A stretch of 31,518 bases of DNA from Chloroflexota bacterium (GTDB lineage: Bacteria; Chloroflexota; Ktedonobacteria; Ktedonobacterales; Ktedonobacteraceae): positions 1 through 31,518 of the forward strand of contig VBJK01000150.1 of the NCBI GenBank assembly GCA_005879655.1, in the 5' to 3' direction. Below, in pieces: positions 17,261-26,628 of this stretch. Numbering within the stretch: position 1 is the stretch's first letter; each line of letters begins with the position of its first letter. The notes beneath the pieces are model-generated. The model saw nothing but the letters and a program-made list of their open reading frames with translations. It was not told the origin of the DNA and did not search any database. A program made the position numbers and the translations under genes.

Positions 17261-18154
17261 GTGTTCTGGAAACTTCCTCATATTTCGCTGGCACCTGAGA
17301 TGATCTTTGTCATACCAGGCATTCAATTTCCAGTCACCAATACGCTTTTGGGCACCTGGATTGTTCTGTTGATCCTTGTGTTGCTCTTTGCTTATGGCAC
17401 TCGGCGCAGTGAGCTTATTCCCAGGGGGTTGCAGGGGTTCTTGGAGGTTATCGTCGAGTTCCTGCTTGGGTTAGCAGAGAGTGTGGCTGGGAAGGAGAAA
17501 GGGAAAAAGTTTTTCCCGCTTGCTGCCTCTTTCTTCGTGTTTATTCTGGTTGCTAACTTGATTGACCTCTTGCCCGGCGTAGACACCATTGGGCAGATCG
17601 AGCCGGAGGCGCTTACTCATGCGCAGAGCCAGCCAGTCTTTGGTTTGTTGCTCTTTGGCGATGCCTCAAATGCGTTGATCCCCTGGATTCGTCCCGCTAC
17701 CACTGATCTTAATCTTACCCTGGCGATGGCGCTGATTGCTGTAGTGACAGCACAGGTCTATGGTTTTGTCACCTTGGGCGCTGGTGGCCACTTGAGCAAA
17801 TATCTCAATTTCAAAGCGTTAAGTAAGGGCTTTGTTGGCGGCATTGAATTCTTTGTTGGCCTGCTCGAAATTGTCAGTGAGATCAGCCGCGTACTTTCGC
17901 TGGCGCTGCGTCTCTTTGGCAATATCTTCGCTGGCAGTATCGTTCTTGCCGTATTCGCATTCATTCTGCCTTTCTTCGCCAATGTAATCTTTCTACCTTT
18001 TGAGTTGCTGGTTGCTGGTGTACAGGCCTTTGTGTTCGCGCTGTTGACGCTCATCTATCTCCAGCTTGCTACTACCGGCCATGAGCACCATGATGAGCAT
18101 GATGAGCATGCTGAGCATGGCGTAGAGATGTCACATGGTGTAGCGACACATTAG
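17261..18154 (+). CDS. atpB: ATP synthase F0 subunit a
   Basis: The static half of the proton channel in the membrane. The 297 residues begin at a GTG with GGGAGGA upstream. The essential arginine is R217 in SRVLSLALRLFGN, the most conserved stretch of subunit a, and the last helix carries ELLVAGVQAFVFALLTLIYL. The C-terminus is unusual: after the last membrane helix residues 273-297 carry eight histidines with Glu and Asp (GHEHHDEHDEHAEHG), from a GATGAGCAT-like DNA repeat. Neighbours are atpZ (76 nt) and atpE (138 nt). Confidence 0.95.
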   Translation: MFWKLPHISLAPEMIFVIPGIQFPVTNTLLGTWIVLLILVLLFAYGTRRSELIPRGLQGFLEVIVEFLLGLAESVAGKEKGKKFFPLAASFFVFILVANLIDLLPGVDTIGQIEPEALTHAQSQPVFGLLLFGDASNALIPWIRPATTDLNLTLAMALIAVVTAQVYGFVTLGAGGHLSKYLNFKALSKGFVGGIEFFVGLLEIVSEISRVLSLALRLFGNIFAGSIVLAVFAFILPFFANVIFLPFELLVAGVQAFVFALLTLIYLQLATTGHEHHDEHDEHAEHGVEMSHGVATH

Positions 18155-18238
18155 TTAAGCCATGACGCGTGATGAATATCGCGTGTCTCTACCTTCTCTT
18201 GATTGCGACGCGCAGCAATTCTTGCTGCGATTGCATAA

Positions 18239-18514
<276 letters not shown>

Positions 18515-18784
18515 TGCTCTTTTCTGATAGTGTTTTTCGTGCGTAGAGGCGCTGCGCGTCGTTCTTTGTCTCTCCCTGGTGCAGAAACAAGAAATGTTGT
18601 AGAGATTGGGGGTCCAGGGGGCGAAGCCTCCCTGGCGGGGTTTGGGGTGTCCCCAAATACTCCTAATTCTCCAAAAGGTTTTGGGATTTCGCACTAGAGT
18701 CATATAGGGAAGCACGATGTGCTGCGTCTCTGTTGGCACTTAGCAGGAGAGAGTGTACTACCTCTACTGAAAGGAAGGGTAACG
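18515..18784. other. Repeat-bearing gap between atpE and atpF
   Basis: This 270-nt gap is far longer than the other spacers of the operon. It contains the 53-nt hairpin repeat at 18608-18660 and no gene with a ribosome-binding site. A GTG at 18719 in frame with atpF lacks one. Neither hairpin is followed by a T-run, so transcription probably continues. Confidence 0.5.
18608..18660. repeat. Second copy of the 53-nt hairpin repeat core
   Basis: It matches 12629-12681 at 49 of 53 positions in the same orientation. All four differences lie in or next to the loop of the first hairpin (TTC in one, GAA in the other). The hairpin TTTGGGG-TGT-CCCCAAA at 18641-18657 is identical. The outer inverted repeats seen around the first copy are missing here. 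Confidence 0.85.
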
Positions 18785-19336
18785 ATGGTTCTTATTTCAA
18801 CCACCGTGCTGCTGGCTGAAGGCGCTGGAGGTGACGGGTTAGGCATCAATGCCGTAGCCTTCCTCTCGCAATTGGTCAGCTTTGGCATCGTCTTCTTTCT
18901 CTTATGGAAGTGGGGCTTTCCCGCGATCCTCAAGACGATGGATAAGCGTGCTGAGGTGATCCGCGAAGGGATTGAGAACGCCGAACGCGCCAAGAAAGAT
19001 CTGGCCGCGGCCAATGAGCGTGCAGAAGTCATTCTCAACGATGCACGTCGTCAGGCGCAGGAGACCATTGAGCGCGCCGCGAAAGTTGCCCAGCAGGAAG
19101 CCAATCGCATTCGTGAAGAGGCTGAGGCGCAGGCAGAACGGATCAATCAGCAGGGTATCGCTCGTATTCAACAAGAGGTCAATCGTGCTCGCACTGAGCT
19201 GAGCCGTCAGGTTGTGAACCTCTCAATCGAGGCTGCTGAGAAAGTTATCAAGAGGTCAGTTTCAGTTGACAGCAAAGCTAACCGCCGTTTGGTGGAAGAT
19301 TTTGTTGCTAGTACTGACAAAACGAGGAATAACTAA
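18785..19336 (+). CDS. atpF: ATP synthase F0 subunit b
   Basis: The peripheral stalk: one N-terminal membrane helix (NAVAFLSQLVSFGIVFFLLW, about 20-39), then a long charged coiled coil with Ala/Glu/Arg heptads to about residue 165, 183 residues in all. The ATG at 18785 is used since AAGGAAGGG (18771-18779) precedes it by 5 nt. The longer frame from a GTG at 18719 would put a 22-residue extension before the membrane helix and has no such site. Its stop shares one base with the atpH start (TAATG). Confidence 0.93.
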   Translation: MVLISTTVLLAEGAGGDGLGINAVAFLSQLVSFGIVFFLLWKWGFPAILKTMDKRAEVIREGIENAERAKKDLAAANERAEVILNDARRQAQETIERAAKVAQQEANRIREEAEAQAERINQQGIARIQQEVNRARTELSRQVVNLSIEAAEKVIKRSVSVDSKANRRLVEDFVASTDKTRNN

Positions 19337-19968
19337 TGTTAAAGGGAGCGATTGCACGTCGCTATGCTGACGCGATCTTTGAGCTAGCGCTCAAGCAGAA
19401 TACACTGAACCGCACCCTAGAAGATGTGAAGGAGATAGCCAAGCTTTTTGCCATGCGTAAGTTAGCTTATCTGCTGCGCGAGCCTAAGATCCCAGCGAAG
19501 CGCAAGGAGACAGCTCTACGTCAGGCACTCGAAGCAAGGGTGCTGCCTACATCGCTCAATCTGGCCTTGCTGCTCGTCCAGCGTGAACTAGTGGACTTCA
19601 TGCAGAATATTGCGAGCGAACTTGAACGATTGGTGCTATCCTACCGCAATGAGGCTATCGCAGAGGTTACGACAGCGGCACCAATGGATGAAGCGCAGGA
19701 TACTCTTGTAAAGCGAGCATTAGAACGTCAAACTGGCAAAACTATTCTTATGCAAACCAGGGTCGATCCAAGTATCCTGGGTGGGGTCGTAGCCCGCGTG
19801 GGAGATCAGGTCATCGATGGTAGCGTGCGCAATCGTCTGAACATGCTACAACAACAGTTGTTGACGAATGTCTCAACCGCTCATGCTGACAGCCTTCTTC
19901 CATTCAGTAGCGAGGATTTTGCTCCCAGTACTGATGCCACACGACCACCTTCTCCATCTCAAGTATGA
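19336..19968 (+). CDS. atpH: ATP synthase F1 subunit delta
   Basis: Joins the peripheral stalk to the alpha3beta3 head. An N-terminal helical bundle starts at IARRYADAIFELA, and the C-terminal family signature is DPSILGGVVARVGDQVIDGSVRNRL. At 210 residues it is about 30 longer than usual; the extra part is a Ser/Pro/Ala-rich tail after the last conserved block. It is translationally coupled to atpF through a one-base overlap and followed by a 147-nt gap with two hairpins. Confidence 0.93.
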   Translation: MLKGAIARRYADAIFELALKQNTLNRTLEDVKEIAKLFAMRKLAYLLREPKIPAKRKETALRQALEARVLPTSLNLALLLVQRELVDFMQNIASELERLVLSYRNEAIAEVTTAAPMDEAQDTLVKRALERQTGKTILMQTRVDPSILGGVVARVGDQVIDGSVRNRLNMLQQQLLTNVSTAHADSLLPFSSEDFAPSTDATRPPSPSQV

Positions 19969-20025
19969 TCGAGAAGAATATCAAGACTTATTGACCTCTG
20001 TGATTATATATCGCTCGTAAAATAC

Positions 20026-20047
20026 ACCATTCCTCTTACGGAATGGT
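20026..20047. other. Hairpin in the atpH-atpA gap
   Basis: ACCATTCC pairs with GGAATGGT around a 6-nt loop. It is followed by six A on the plus strand, not by T, so it is not a standard terminator in either direction. It may affect mRNA stability or processing. Confidence 0.5.
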
Positions 20048-20079
20048 AAAAAAGTGTGTGAAGCAGTAATAATAGCTAT

Positions 20080-20102
20080 GGCGCAATAAATTGCGCAGCT
20101 AC
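20080..20102. repeat. GCGCAAT hairpin repeat before atpA
   Basis: GGCGCAATAAATTGCGC followed by AGCTAC is a 7-bp inverted repeat with its flank. It matches the two copies before atpD except for two bases (loop AA/GA and AGC/GGC). It ends 13 nt before the atpA ATG and abuts its Shine-Dalgarno. Confidence 0.8.
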
Positions 20103-20115
20103 AGGAGGAATAACG

Positions 20116-21582
20116 ATGGCATCTTGGGCTGATGAAATCAGCGCCATCATAGAGAAAAACATCGCTGGCTTTGGCGCGGATACCACCTCAACGGCAAGCG
20201 TTGGCACCGTGATCGCGGTGCAAGATGGTATTGCTCGTGTGTATGGCCTGCAAGATGTGAAATATCTTGAGCTGGTAGAATTCCCTCGTACGGGGTTGTT
20301 CGGTCTTGCCTTTAACCTTGAAGAGGAGACGGTGAGCTGCCCAATCCTGGGTGACTATACTCATATTCGTGAAGATGACGAAGTGCGCACGACTGGCCGT
20401 ATCATTCAGGTCCCGGTCGGTGATGCACTACTCGGTCGTGTTGTGAACCCTCTGGGGCAGCCACTCGACGACCGGGGTCCGATTGCCACCGACAAATATC
20501 GTCCGGTTGAGCGCGTTGCTCCTGGCGTTATTACACGTCGTTCGGTAAATACACCGGTACAAACCGGTATTAAAGCTATTGATAGCATGATTCCTATTGG
20601 TCGTGGTCAGCGTGAATTAATCATTGGTGATCGCCAGACTGGTAAGACGGCTATTGCTATCGATACCATCATTAATCAGAAGGGCAAGGATCTGTTCTGC
20701 ATCTATGTGGCAATTGGTCAGAAGAACTCTTCAATTGCCCGCACGCGTGCTATTCTAGAGCGCTATGGTGCGATGGATTATACGATCATCGTGGCTGCTG
20801 GTGCATCTGAGCCTGCTCCGTTGAAGTATCTTGCGCCGTATGCTGGTTGTGCGATGGGTGAGGAGTTCATGGAGTCTGGTCGTGACGCTCTGATCATCTA
20901 TGACGATCTGACGAAGCATGCCGAAGCGTACCGCAATATTTCGCTGATCATTCGCCGTCCTCCCGGTTTGAACGAGGACTATGGTGGTGGCTCACTGACG
21001 GCTCTGCCGATCATCGAGACGAAGGCCAATGACATCTCGGCATACATTCCAACGAATGTCATTTCGATTACCGATGGTCAGATCTTCCTGGAAACCGACC
21101 TGTTCAATGCTGGACAGCGTCCTGCTTTGAACGTTGGTCTCTCGGTCTCGCGTGTCGGTAGTAGCGCTCAGACCAAGGCCATGGGTCAGGTAGCGGGTAC
21201 GTTACGCCTCGACCTTGCTCAGTTCCGCAACCTTGCGGCGTTTGCCCAGTTTGCATCTGACCTGGATAAGGCCACCAAGAACCGTATTGACCGTGGTCGC
21301 CGCCTGACCGAAATTCTGAAGCAACCACAGTACAGCCCGGTCTCTGTTGAGAAGCAGGTTATCATCCTTTATGCTGGCACAAAAGGCTACCTGGACGATA
21401 TTCCGCTGGATAAGGTGGCAGCATTTGAGGCGGGCCTGTATCGTTACGTGGATACCAACTATCCTGAGATCAGCCAGGAGATCATTGAGAAATCCGTAAA
21501 GCAGAAAAACAAGATGTCTCCTACACTGTTGCAGAAGATGGATAGGGTCATCGCAGAGTATAAGAAGACAGTAGTGCGCTAG
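20116..21582 (+). CDS. atpA: ATP synthase F1 subunit alpha
   Basis: The non-catalytic nucleotide-binding subunit of the head. The 488 residues are slightly short of the usual 500-510. The P-loop GDRQTGKT is at 171-178. The region [14 protein letters not shown] follows, and [14 protein letters not shown] carries the arginine that reaches into the catalytic site of beta. The start has AGGAGG upstream. All family blocks are intact. It is 11 nt before atpG. Confidence 0.97.
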   Translation: MASWADEISAIIEKNIAGFGADTTSTASVGTVIAVQDGIARVYGLQDVKYLELVEFPRTGLFGLAFNLEEETVSCPILGDYTHIREDDEVRTTGRIIQVPVGDALLGRVVNPLGQPLDDRGPIATDKYRPVERVAPGVITRRSVNTPVQTGIKAIDSMIPIGRGQRELIIGDRQTGKTAIAIDTIINQKGKDLFCIYVAIGQKNSSIARTRAILERYGAMDYTIIVAAGASEPAPLKYLAPYAGCAMGEEFMESGRDALIIYDDLTKHAEAYRNISLIIRRPPGLNEDYGGGSLTALPIIETKANDISAYIPTNVISITDGQIFLETDLFNAGQRPALNVGLSVSRVGSSAQTKAMGQVAGTLRLDLAQFRNLAAFAQFASDLDKATKNRIDRGRRLTEILKQPQYSPVSVEKQVIILYAGTKGYLDDIPLDKVAAFEAGLYRYVDTNYPEISQEIIEKSVKQKNKMSPTLLQKMDRVIAEYKKTVVR

Positions 21583-21593
21583 GAGGCAGGCAT

Positions 21594-22484
21594 ATGCCAT
21601 CAACCCGAGAAATTCGGCGGCGCATCGTCTCGACCAAAAACCTTTCTCAGATCACTAAAGCGATGCAGATGGTTGCGAGTAGCAAAATGCGTCGAGCACA
21701 GGAGCGGGTACAACAGGCCCGCCCCTATACTGAGCAGCTTTACCAGCTAGTCTCACGTCTCTCAAGTGTCTCTGGAGAGAGCCTGGGCAACGAGGTTGCC
21801 TTGTTGCAAAAGCGACCCGTCCGTCACATTGGGTATATCTTGCTTACACCGGATCGTGGACTGTGCGGCGCTCTCCCTAGCAACATTAACCGTCTTGCTG
21901 CCAGTAATGCACTGGAGCAGCAAAATAAGCTCGCGCAGATCGCTCATCGTCCAGGTCTGGAGTATATCGCGGTCGGTCGTAAGGGCCGTGATTTCCTGCT
22001 GCGCACGCAGCAAAAGGTGGCCGCCGAATTTATCAATCTTGGCGATAAACCGTCGATGAACGATGCTAGCGCGATTGCTCAAGTAGCAATGGATGCCTTC
22101 CTCAAGGGGGAGGTTGACGTTGTGTATCTGGTCTATCCCAAGTTCATCAACACGGTGACGCAGCAACCAACTGTGGTACAGCTTTTGCCGGTAGAGCCGC
22201 CTCGTAGTGAAGGCGGTCAGCAGGAGAAGCTGGATTACATTTACGAGCCAGATCCTGAGGAAATTTTCAAGGCTCTGCTACCGCGCTATGTCGATGTGCA
22301 GGTCTATCAGGCATTGCTTGAGACGATGGCCAGCTTTTACTCTGCTCAGATGGTGGCGATGAAGAACGCTACTGATAGTGCCAAAGAACTTATTGAAGAT
22401 CTTACTTTGACTTATAACAAGGCACGTCAGGCCGCTATCACCACGCAGATTCTTGAGATTGTGTCCGGTGCGGAGGCATTGTAA
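21594..22484 (+). CDS. atpG: ATP synthase F1 subunit gamma
   Basis: The central rotor shaft. The N-terminal helix opens TREIRRRIVSTKNLSQITKAMQMVA-like (family signature, residues 3 onward), the core has LTPDRGLCGALPSNINR, and the C-terminal helix ends TYNKARQAAITTQILEIVSGAEAL. At 296 residues the length is normal. AGGAGG precedes the ATG. A tandem hairpin repeat follows before atpD. Confidence 0.96.
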   Translation: MPSTREIRRRIVSTKNLSQITKAMQMVASSKMRRAQERVQQARPYTEQLYQLVSRLSSVSGESLGNEVALLQKRPVRHIGYILLTPDRGLCGALPSNINRLAASNALEQQNKLAQIAHRPGLEYIAVGRKGRDFLLRTQQKVAAEFINLGDKPSMNDASAIAQVAMDAFLKGEVDVVYLVYPKFINTVTQQPTVVQLLPVEPPRSEGGQQEKLDYIYEPDPEEIFKALLPRYVDVQVYQALLETMASFYSAQMVAMKNATDSAKELIEDLTLTYNKARQAAITTQILEIVSGAEAL

Positions 22485-22587
22485 TGTGATCTCTGTGGGT
22501 CGCAAGGCGCAATGAATTGCGCGGCTACGGATGATTGTGATCTCTGTGGGTGTGCAAGGCGCAATGAATTGCGCGGCTACGGATGAT
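22485..22587. repeat. Tandem 51/52-nt repeat carrying the GCGCAAT hairpin, before atpD
   Basis: Two nearly identical units (22485-22535 and 22536-22587) each run from TGTGATCTCTGTGGGT to GGCTACGGATGAT and differ by a one-base insertion and a base change in the middle. Each contains GGCGCAATGAATTGCGCGGC (22506-22525 and 22558-22577), a 7-bp inverted repeat. A third copy of the core lies before atpA. The second unit ends 51 nt before the atpD start. Confidence 0.9.
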
Positions 22588-22608
22588 TGAACTATATGCA
22601 AACGATAG

Positions 22609-24057
<1,449 letters not shown>

Positions 24058-24060
24058 GCC

Positions 24061-24531
24061 ATGGCGACAAGGACACCGGGTAATACCCTGCATGTCAAGG
24101 TAGTAACCGCCGAGGGTGAGCTATACAGTGGCGAAGCGACGATGGTGAGTGCACCTGGGGCTGAAGGACAGCTCGGTATCTTGCCACGCCATGCAGCTCT
24201 GTTGACCTTCTTGAAGCGGGGTGCATTGCGGATCGAGTTGCATGAAGCTGAGGAGCCAATCTACGTGACGGGAGGCTGTTTGGAAGTCTGCAATAATCGT
24301 GTGACGGTCCTGGCCGATGCTGCCGAGCACGCCGAGAGTATTGATCAGGCCCGCGCCGAAACTGCACGCCGTGCCGCTCAGGAACGTCTCGCGCAAGCAC
24401 AATCTGATATTGAGCGCAGTGAGGCTATGGGCGAGTTGGAGCACGCTATCGGTCGCTTACGTGTGGCGGAACTGGCTCGCCGTAGGGGACGGAGACGCAT
24501 TCAAATGCCGAGTTCGTCGTCGGATTTGTAG
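24061..24531 (+). CDS. atpC: ATP synthase F1 subunit epsilon
   Basis: The inhibitory and coupling subunit at the foot of gamma. The N-terminal beta sandwich has the signature APGAEGQLGILPRHAALLTFL. It is followed by two C-terminal helices rich in Ala, Arg and Glu (EHAESIDQARAETARRAA and on). The 156 residues exceed the usual 135-140 because of a basic and Ser-rich tail (RRRGRRRIQMPSSSSDL). It is the last gene of the operon, followed 23 nt later by a rho-independent terminator. Confidence 0.95.
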   Translation: MATRTPGNTLHVKVVTAEGELYSGEATMVSAPGAEGQLGILPRHAALLTFLKRGALRIELHEAEEPIYVTGGCLEVCNNRVTVLADAAEHAESIDQARAETARRAAQERLAQAQSDIERSEAMGELEHAIGRLRVAELARRRGRRRIQMPSSSSDL

Positions 24532-24553
24532 GGGCGGGAAAGGGCGCAAGAGC

Positions 24554-24597
24554 AAAAGAGAGGGAATCTGGTGTTGCCGGATGTCCTCTCTTTTTTT
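24554..24597 (+). terminator. Rho-independent terminator of the atp operon
   Basis: AAAAGAGAGG (24554-24563) pairs with CCTCTCTTTT (24585-24594), and an inner ATCTGG/CCGGAT pairing closes the loop. An unbroken run of T (24591-24597) ends the stem. Confidence 0.85.
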
Positions 24598-24690
24598 GTG
24601 CTACAGGAAAGTATGGCAAGTGGAGGAAAGATGCGATCTCTCTCAATATTCTGTTCGCTTTCATGCCGCTTTACAAGCCCCTTGAAGGCA

Positions 24691-24730
24691 CTGTGTTGTA
24701 TCCTCTCGCCAAAAAACTACTGACTGGCCA
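24691..24730 (+). repeat. 40-nt dispersed repeat, copy A
   Basis: It starts CTGTGTTGTATCCTCTCGCC and ends GACTGGCCA. It matches 30830-30869 at 36 of 40 positions. It lies 85 nt before the Rpn-type gene. Read in one frame the right half gives KKLLTGQ. Confidence 0.8.
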
Positions 24731-24815
24731 ACCTTTGCATCTTAGAGAGATCTAGCCTGATGAAAGAAGCATGGCAAAGCTGGCTAGGAGATTGGTCTAG
24801 CGGCCTTGTCGGTAT

Positions 24816-25694
24816 ATGCCAACAGATGATAAGATGGTGGTGTTGGACTCGAAAGAAGGATTTCTCATAAAGAGGATGGAGAGTGTCTTGGAAACACCGT
24901 ACGATAACGGCACGAGACGCCTGATGGGGATCTGTGCCCAAGATTTGGTGGAATGGTTATTGCCCGGAGCATTTTGTACAGGCAAGCTCTCGGAGAAGTT
25001 TGAAAGCTTCGACATCGAGGCGGATGCTATGCAGGAAACGCTCTTTTATGACAAGCTGGCATTAGTGCATGTAGAGTTTCAAAGCGGCCCGGATACTGGC
25101 ATGGCCCAGCGTCTGCTTGAATATCTCGTGATGGCCTATCGCCGTTATAAATGTCCTGTCATCTCGTATGTTGTCTATCTGAAGAAGTGTGCTCTTCCAA
25201 AGCCACCTCTGGTTTTGACGTTACCTAACGGGGAAGAGTGTCTTCGGCTGAACTACAAAGTGATTGCCCTGCCCCAGACGCCCTATGAGGAGCTGCTAGC
25301 CAAGGGGCTAAAGGGATTGCTCCCACTGGTTCCGTTAGCGCATAATGGAGCAAGAAGAGATGTCATAGAGGAACTGATTCTGCGTTTGTTGCCAGCACAT
25401 GATACTGTAGAGAAAGAGTTACTGGCACTGCTCCAGTTGTTTGCATCTCTTGCATTTGGCAAAGAGAACAAAGAAAGTCAAGAGTGGCTTAAAAGGAGGT
25501 TTAGAGTGTTAAATGATATCTTTCGTGAAACGCCTGCTTATCAGTGGATCTTAGAGGAAGGGAGAGAAGAAGGCTTTTTGAAAGGGAAGGAGGAAGGACA
25601 TTTAGTAGGAAAAAAAGAAGGACGCTTAGAAGGACGCTTAGAAGGACGCTTAGAAGGACGCTTAGAAGGACAGATGGAAGAACGTCAGACTTGA
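24816..25694 (+). CDS. Rpn family PD-(D/E)XK nuclease / transposase-like protein, tail frameshifted
   Basis: It resembles the Rpn (recombination-promoting nuclease, YhgA-like) family and the many related genes of Ktedonobacteria and Cyanobacteria. TPYDNGTRRLMG near residue 27 is the family opening. KLALVHVEFQSGPDTGMAQRLLEY (about residues 81-104) holds the Glu-x-Gln of the nuclease core, and YRRYKCPVISYVVYL follows. The C-terminus is a charged repeat: four copies of EGRL from a perfect 12-bp tandem repeat. The frame stops at 25694. In the +1 frame from about 25690 an equally coherent helical tail (LEQIQDLLVKISTALTLEQVQQHLL) runs to a TAA at 25789-25791, so one extra base seems to have cut the last 33 or so residues. 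The start is uncertain: neither the ATG at 24816 nor in-frame ATGs at 24834 and 24876 has a good Shine-Dalgarno. Confidence 0.75.
   Translation: MPTDDKMVVLDSKEGFLIKRMESVLETPYDNGTRRLMGICAQDLVEWLLPGAFCTGKLSEKFESFDIEADAMQETLFYDKLALVHVEFQSGPDTGMAQRLLEYLVMAYRRYKCPVISYVVYLKKCALPKPPLVLTLPNGEECLRLNYKVIALPQTPYEELLAKGLKGLLPLVPLAHNGARRDVIEELILRLLPAHDTVEKELLALLQLFASLAFGKENKESQEWLKRRFRVLNDIFRETPAYQWILEEGREEGFLKGKEEGHLVGKKEGRLEGRLEGRLEGRLEGQMEERQT
25621..25668 (+). repeat. Four perfect 12-bp tandem repeats in the Rpn-type gene
   Basis: GACGCTTAGAAG is repeated four times without a mismatch and is followed by a degenerate unit (GACAGATGGAAG). Each unit encodes four residues, so copy-number change keeps the frame. 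Confidence 0.95.
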
Positions 25695-25790
25695 GCAGAT
25701 ACAAGACTTACTCGTTAAGATTAGCACTGCTTTGACTCTTGAGCAGGTGCAACAACATCTCTTGTCAGTGCAACAACAAAAGAGGCAGTA

Positions 25791-25810
25791 AAAAAACTAC
25801 TCACCGGCCA
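25791..25810 (+). repeat. Partial copy (B) of the dispersed repeat
   Basis: AAAAAACTACTCACCGGCCA matches the right half of copy A (24711-24730) at 18 of 20 positions. It directly follows the restored stop of the frameshifted Rpn-type tail. In frame it reads KKLLTGQ and continues open to a stop at about 25869-25871. Confidence 0.65.
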
Positions 25811-25858
25811 ATGGGATAGACTGGATGAGCTATCGCATTGCGCCGGAGTAGAGCCAGG

Positions 25859-25889
25859 GTGGCTCTGTTAGGTTAATTGACAGAGCCAC
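25859..25889. other. Hairpin at the end of the CxxC gene
   Basis: GTGGCTCTGT (25859-25868) pairs with ACAGAGCCAC (25880-25889) around an 11-nt AT-rich loop. The stop codon of the minus-strand gene (25868-25870) lies within it. No T-run follows, so a terminator role between two convergent genes is possible but weak. Confidence 0.55.
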
Positions 25890-26209
25890 AAAGACTGCTT
25901 GATAGCGAGCGGGATGGCTTGGTTAGCAGTCTCATCGACGGGTTCTGCGCGCTGCTCTTGGCTCTGCACAGGGGCACTGGCCAACTGCTCTCTGGCAGTC
26001 GTCCGCAGGACGAGAGAGGATGCTGTATGAGCGCGAACCTTTTGCATGAAGGCTCTTGCGCAGGAGGAACAGAAGCGCCCACTTTGGTTATGATGAGGGC
26101 CACCAAGCGCGGTGAGTTGCTCGACCGCCTCGTCTCCGCACCATTCACAAAGGCTACCACGAGGGACGAAATCATGAGAGACAGGTTGCTGAGATAGCGT
26201 GTATGGCAT
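25868..26209 (-). CDS. Small zinc-ribbon-like protein (CxxC...CxxC)
   Basis: A 113-residue soluble protein of unknown role. C21-x2-C24 (CEWCGDEA) and C47-x2-C50 (CSSC) with H39-H40 between them form a plausible treble-clef or zinc-ribbon site within the first 60 residues. The rest is Ala/Gln/Glu-rich and probably flexible. This frame is preferred over two overlapping ones (25873-26256 minus, 25877-26197 plus) because only it gives the paired CxxC motifs, and because GAGG lies about 10 nt before its ATG on the minus strand. It is transcribed away from hen1, and a 15-bp inverted repeat lies between the two starts, so a shared regulator is possible. Confidence 0.7.
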   Translation of the reverse strand: MPYTLSQQPVSHDFVPRGSLCEWCGDEAVEQLTALGGPHHNQSGRFCSSCARAFMQKVRAHTASSLVLRTTAREQLASAPVQSQEQRAEPVDETANQAIPLAIKQSLWLCQLT

Positions 26210-26303
26210 AGGGTGAACCTCTTTCTTTCTCTTGCTTTACGTGCTTGTGAGACCAATCAGCGATAATACGGACCGCTTTGTCTATTATGCACTTTTTCAA
26301 TCG

Positions 26304-26364
26304 TTTCACTTGATATAAGTGTTATATTAATATTAGCGTAATAAGTGGCTTATATCAAGTGAAA
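26304..26364. promoter_or_regulatory. 15-bp perfect inverted repeat, candidate operator pair
   Basis: TTTCACTTGATATAA (26304-26318) and its exact complement (26350-26364) are 31 nt apart. The spacer is very AT-rich and contains further AAGTG pieces. Similar GCACTTTTTC and GTGCTTTTTC sequences stand outside both arms. Half-sites this far apart suit two bound dimers or DNA looping better than one dimer. It lies about 95 nt before the CxxC gene start and about 265 nt before hen1. Confidence 0.65.
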
Positions 26365-26515
26365 TACGTGCTTTTTCTCGAAAATGGCATATTGCAGCAC
26401 AGAAATGGCACAGATTTGGCAGTGTGTCATGATGGCCAGTCGGTAATTTTTGTAACAACTCAGCCAGCAGGGCACCCAAACGAAAAATACATCCTACTCA
26501 TCTCTTCCCATCCTA

Positions 26516-26524
26516 TGCTATACT
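26516..26524 (+). promoter_or_regulatory. Extended -10 promoter candidate for hen1-pnkp
   Basis: TGCTATACT is a TGn extended -10 with TATACT (five of six). The -35 region is weak. It would leave a leader of about 100 nt before hen1 and resembles the atp operon -10 (TGCTATAAT). Confidence 0.5.
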
Positions 26525-26628
26525 AACTCTGTTTTTAAGATAACCCATTGTCAATCTATGAAAATGTCTCATAACCCAAAAAAGAGAACTTTCCTAAGCT
26601 CAAAATAGTTAGGAGCTGTAGCAAGCTC

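Larger units (their letters stand above)
26210..26628. other. Divergent intergenic region with operator-like inverted repeat
   Basis: This 419-nt AT-rich region separates the CxxC gene and hen1. It holds a 15-bp inverted repeat at 26304-26364 and an extended -10 at 26516-26524. I see no ORF in it with a ribosome-binding site. Immediately before hen1 TTAGGAGCTG (about 26609-26618) gives an AGGAG some 14 nt from the ATG. Confidence 0.5.

Noticed and set aside
20026..20047. Hairpin before atpA as a terminator
   Set aside because: It is followed by A, not T, on the plus strand, and the operon clearly continues.
22485..22587. Tandem units as a tRNA, riboswitch or CRISPR
   Set aside because: There is no cloverleaf, no spacer pattern and no riboswitch core that I recognise; a simple hairpin repeat explains it.
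25621..25668. Tandem repeats as a CRISPR array
   Set aside because: Units are 12 bp without spacers and encode EGRL in frame.
25873..26256. Two other long frames over the CxxC gene (25873-26256 minus, 25877-26197 plus)
   Set aside because: Only the 25868-26209 frame shows paired CxxC motifs and a ribosome-binding site.
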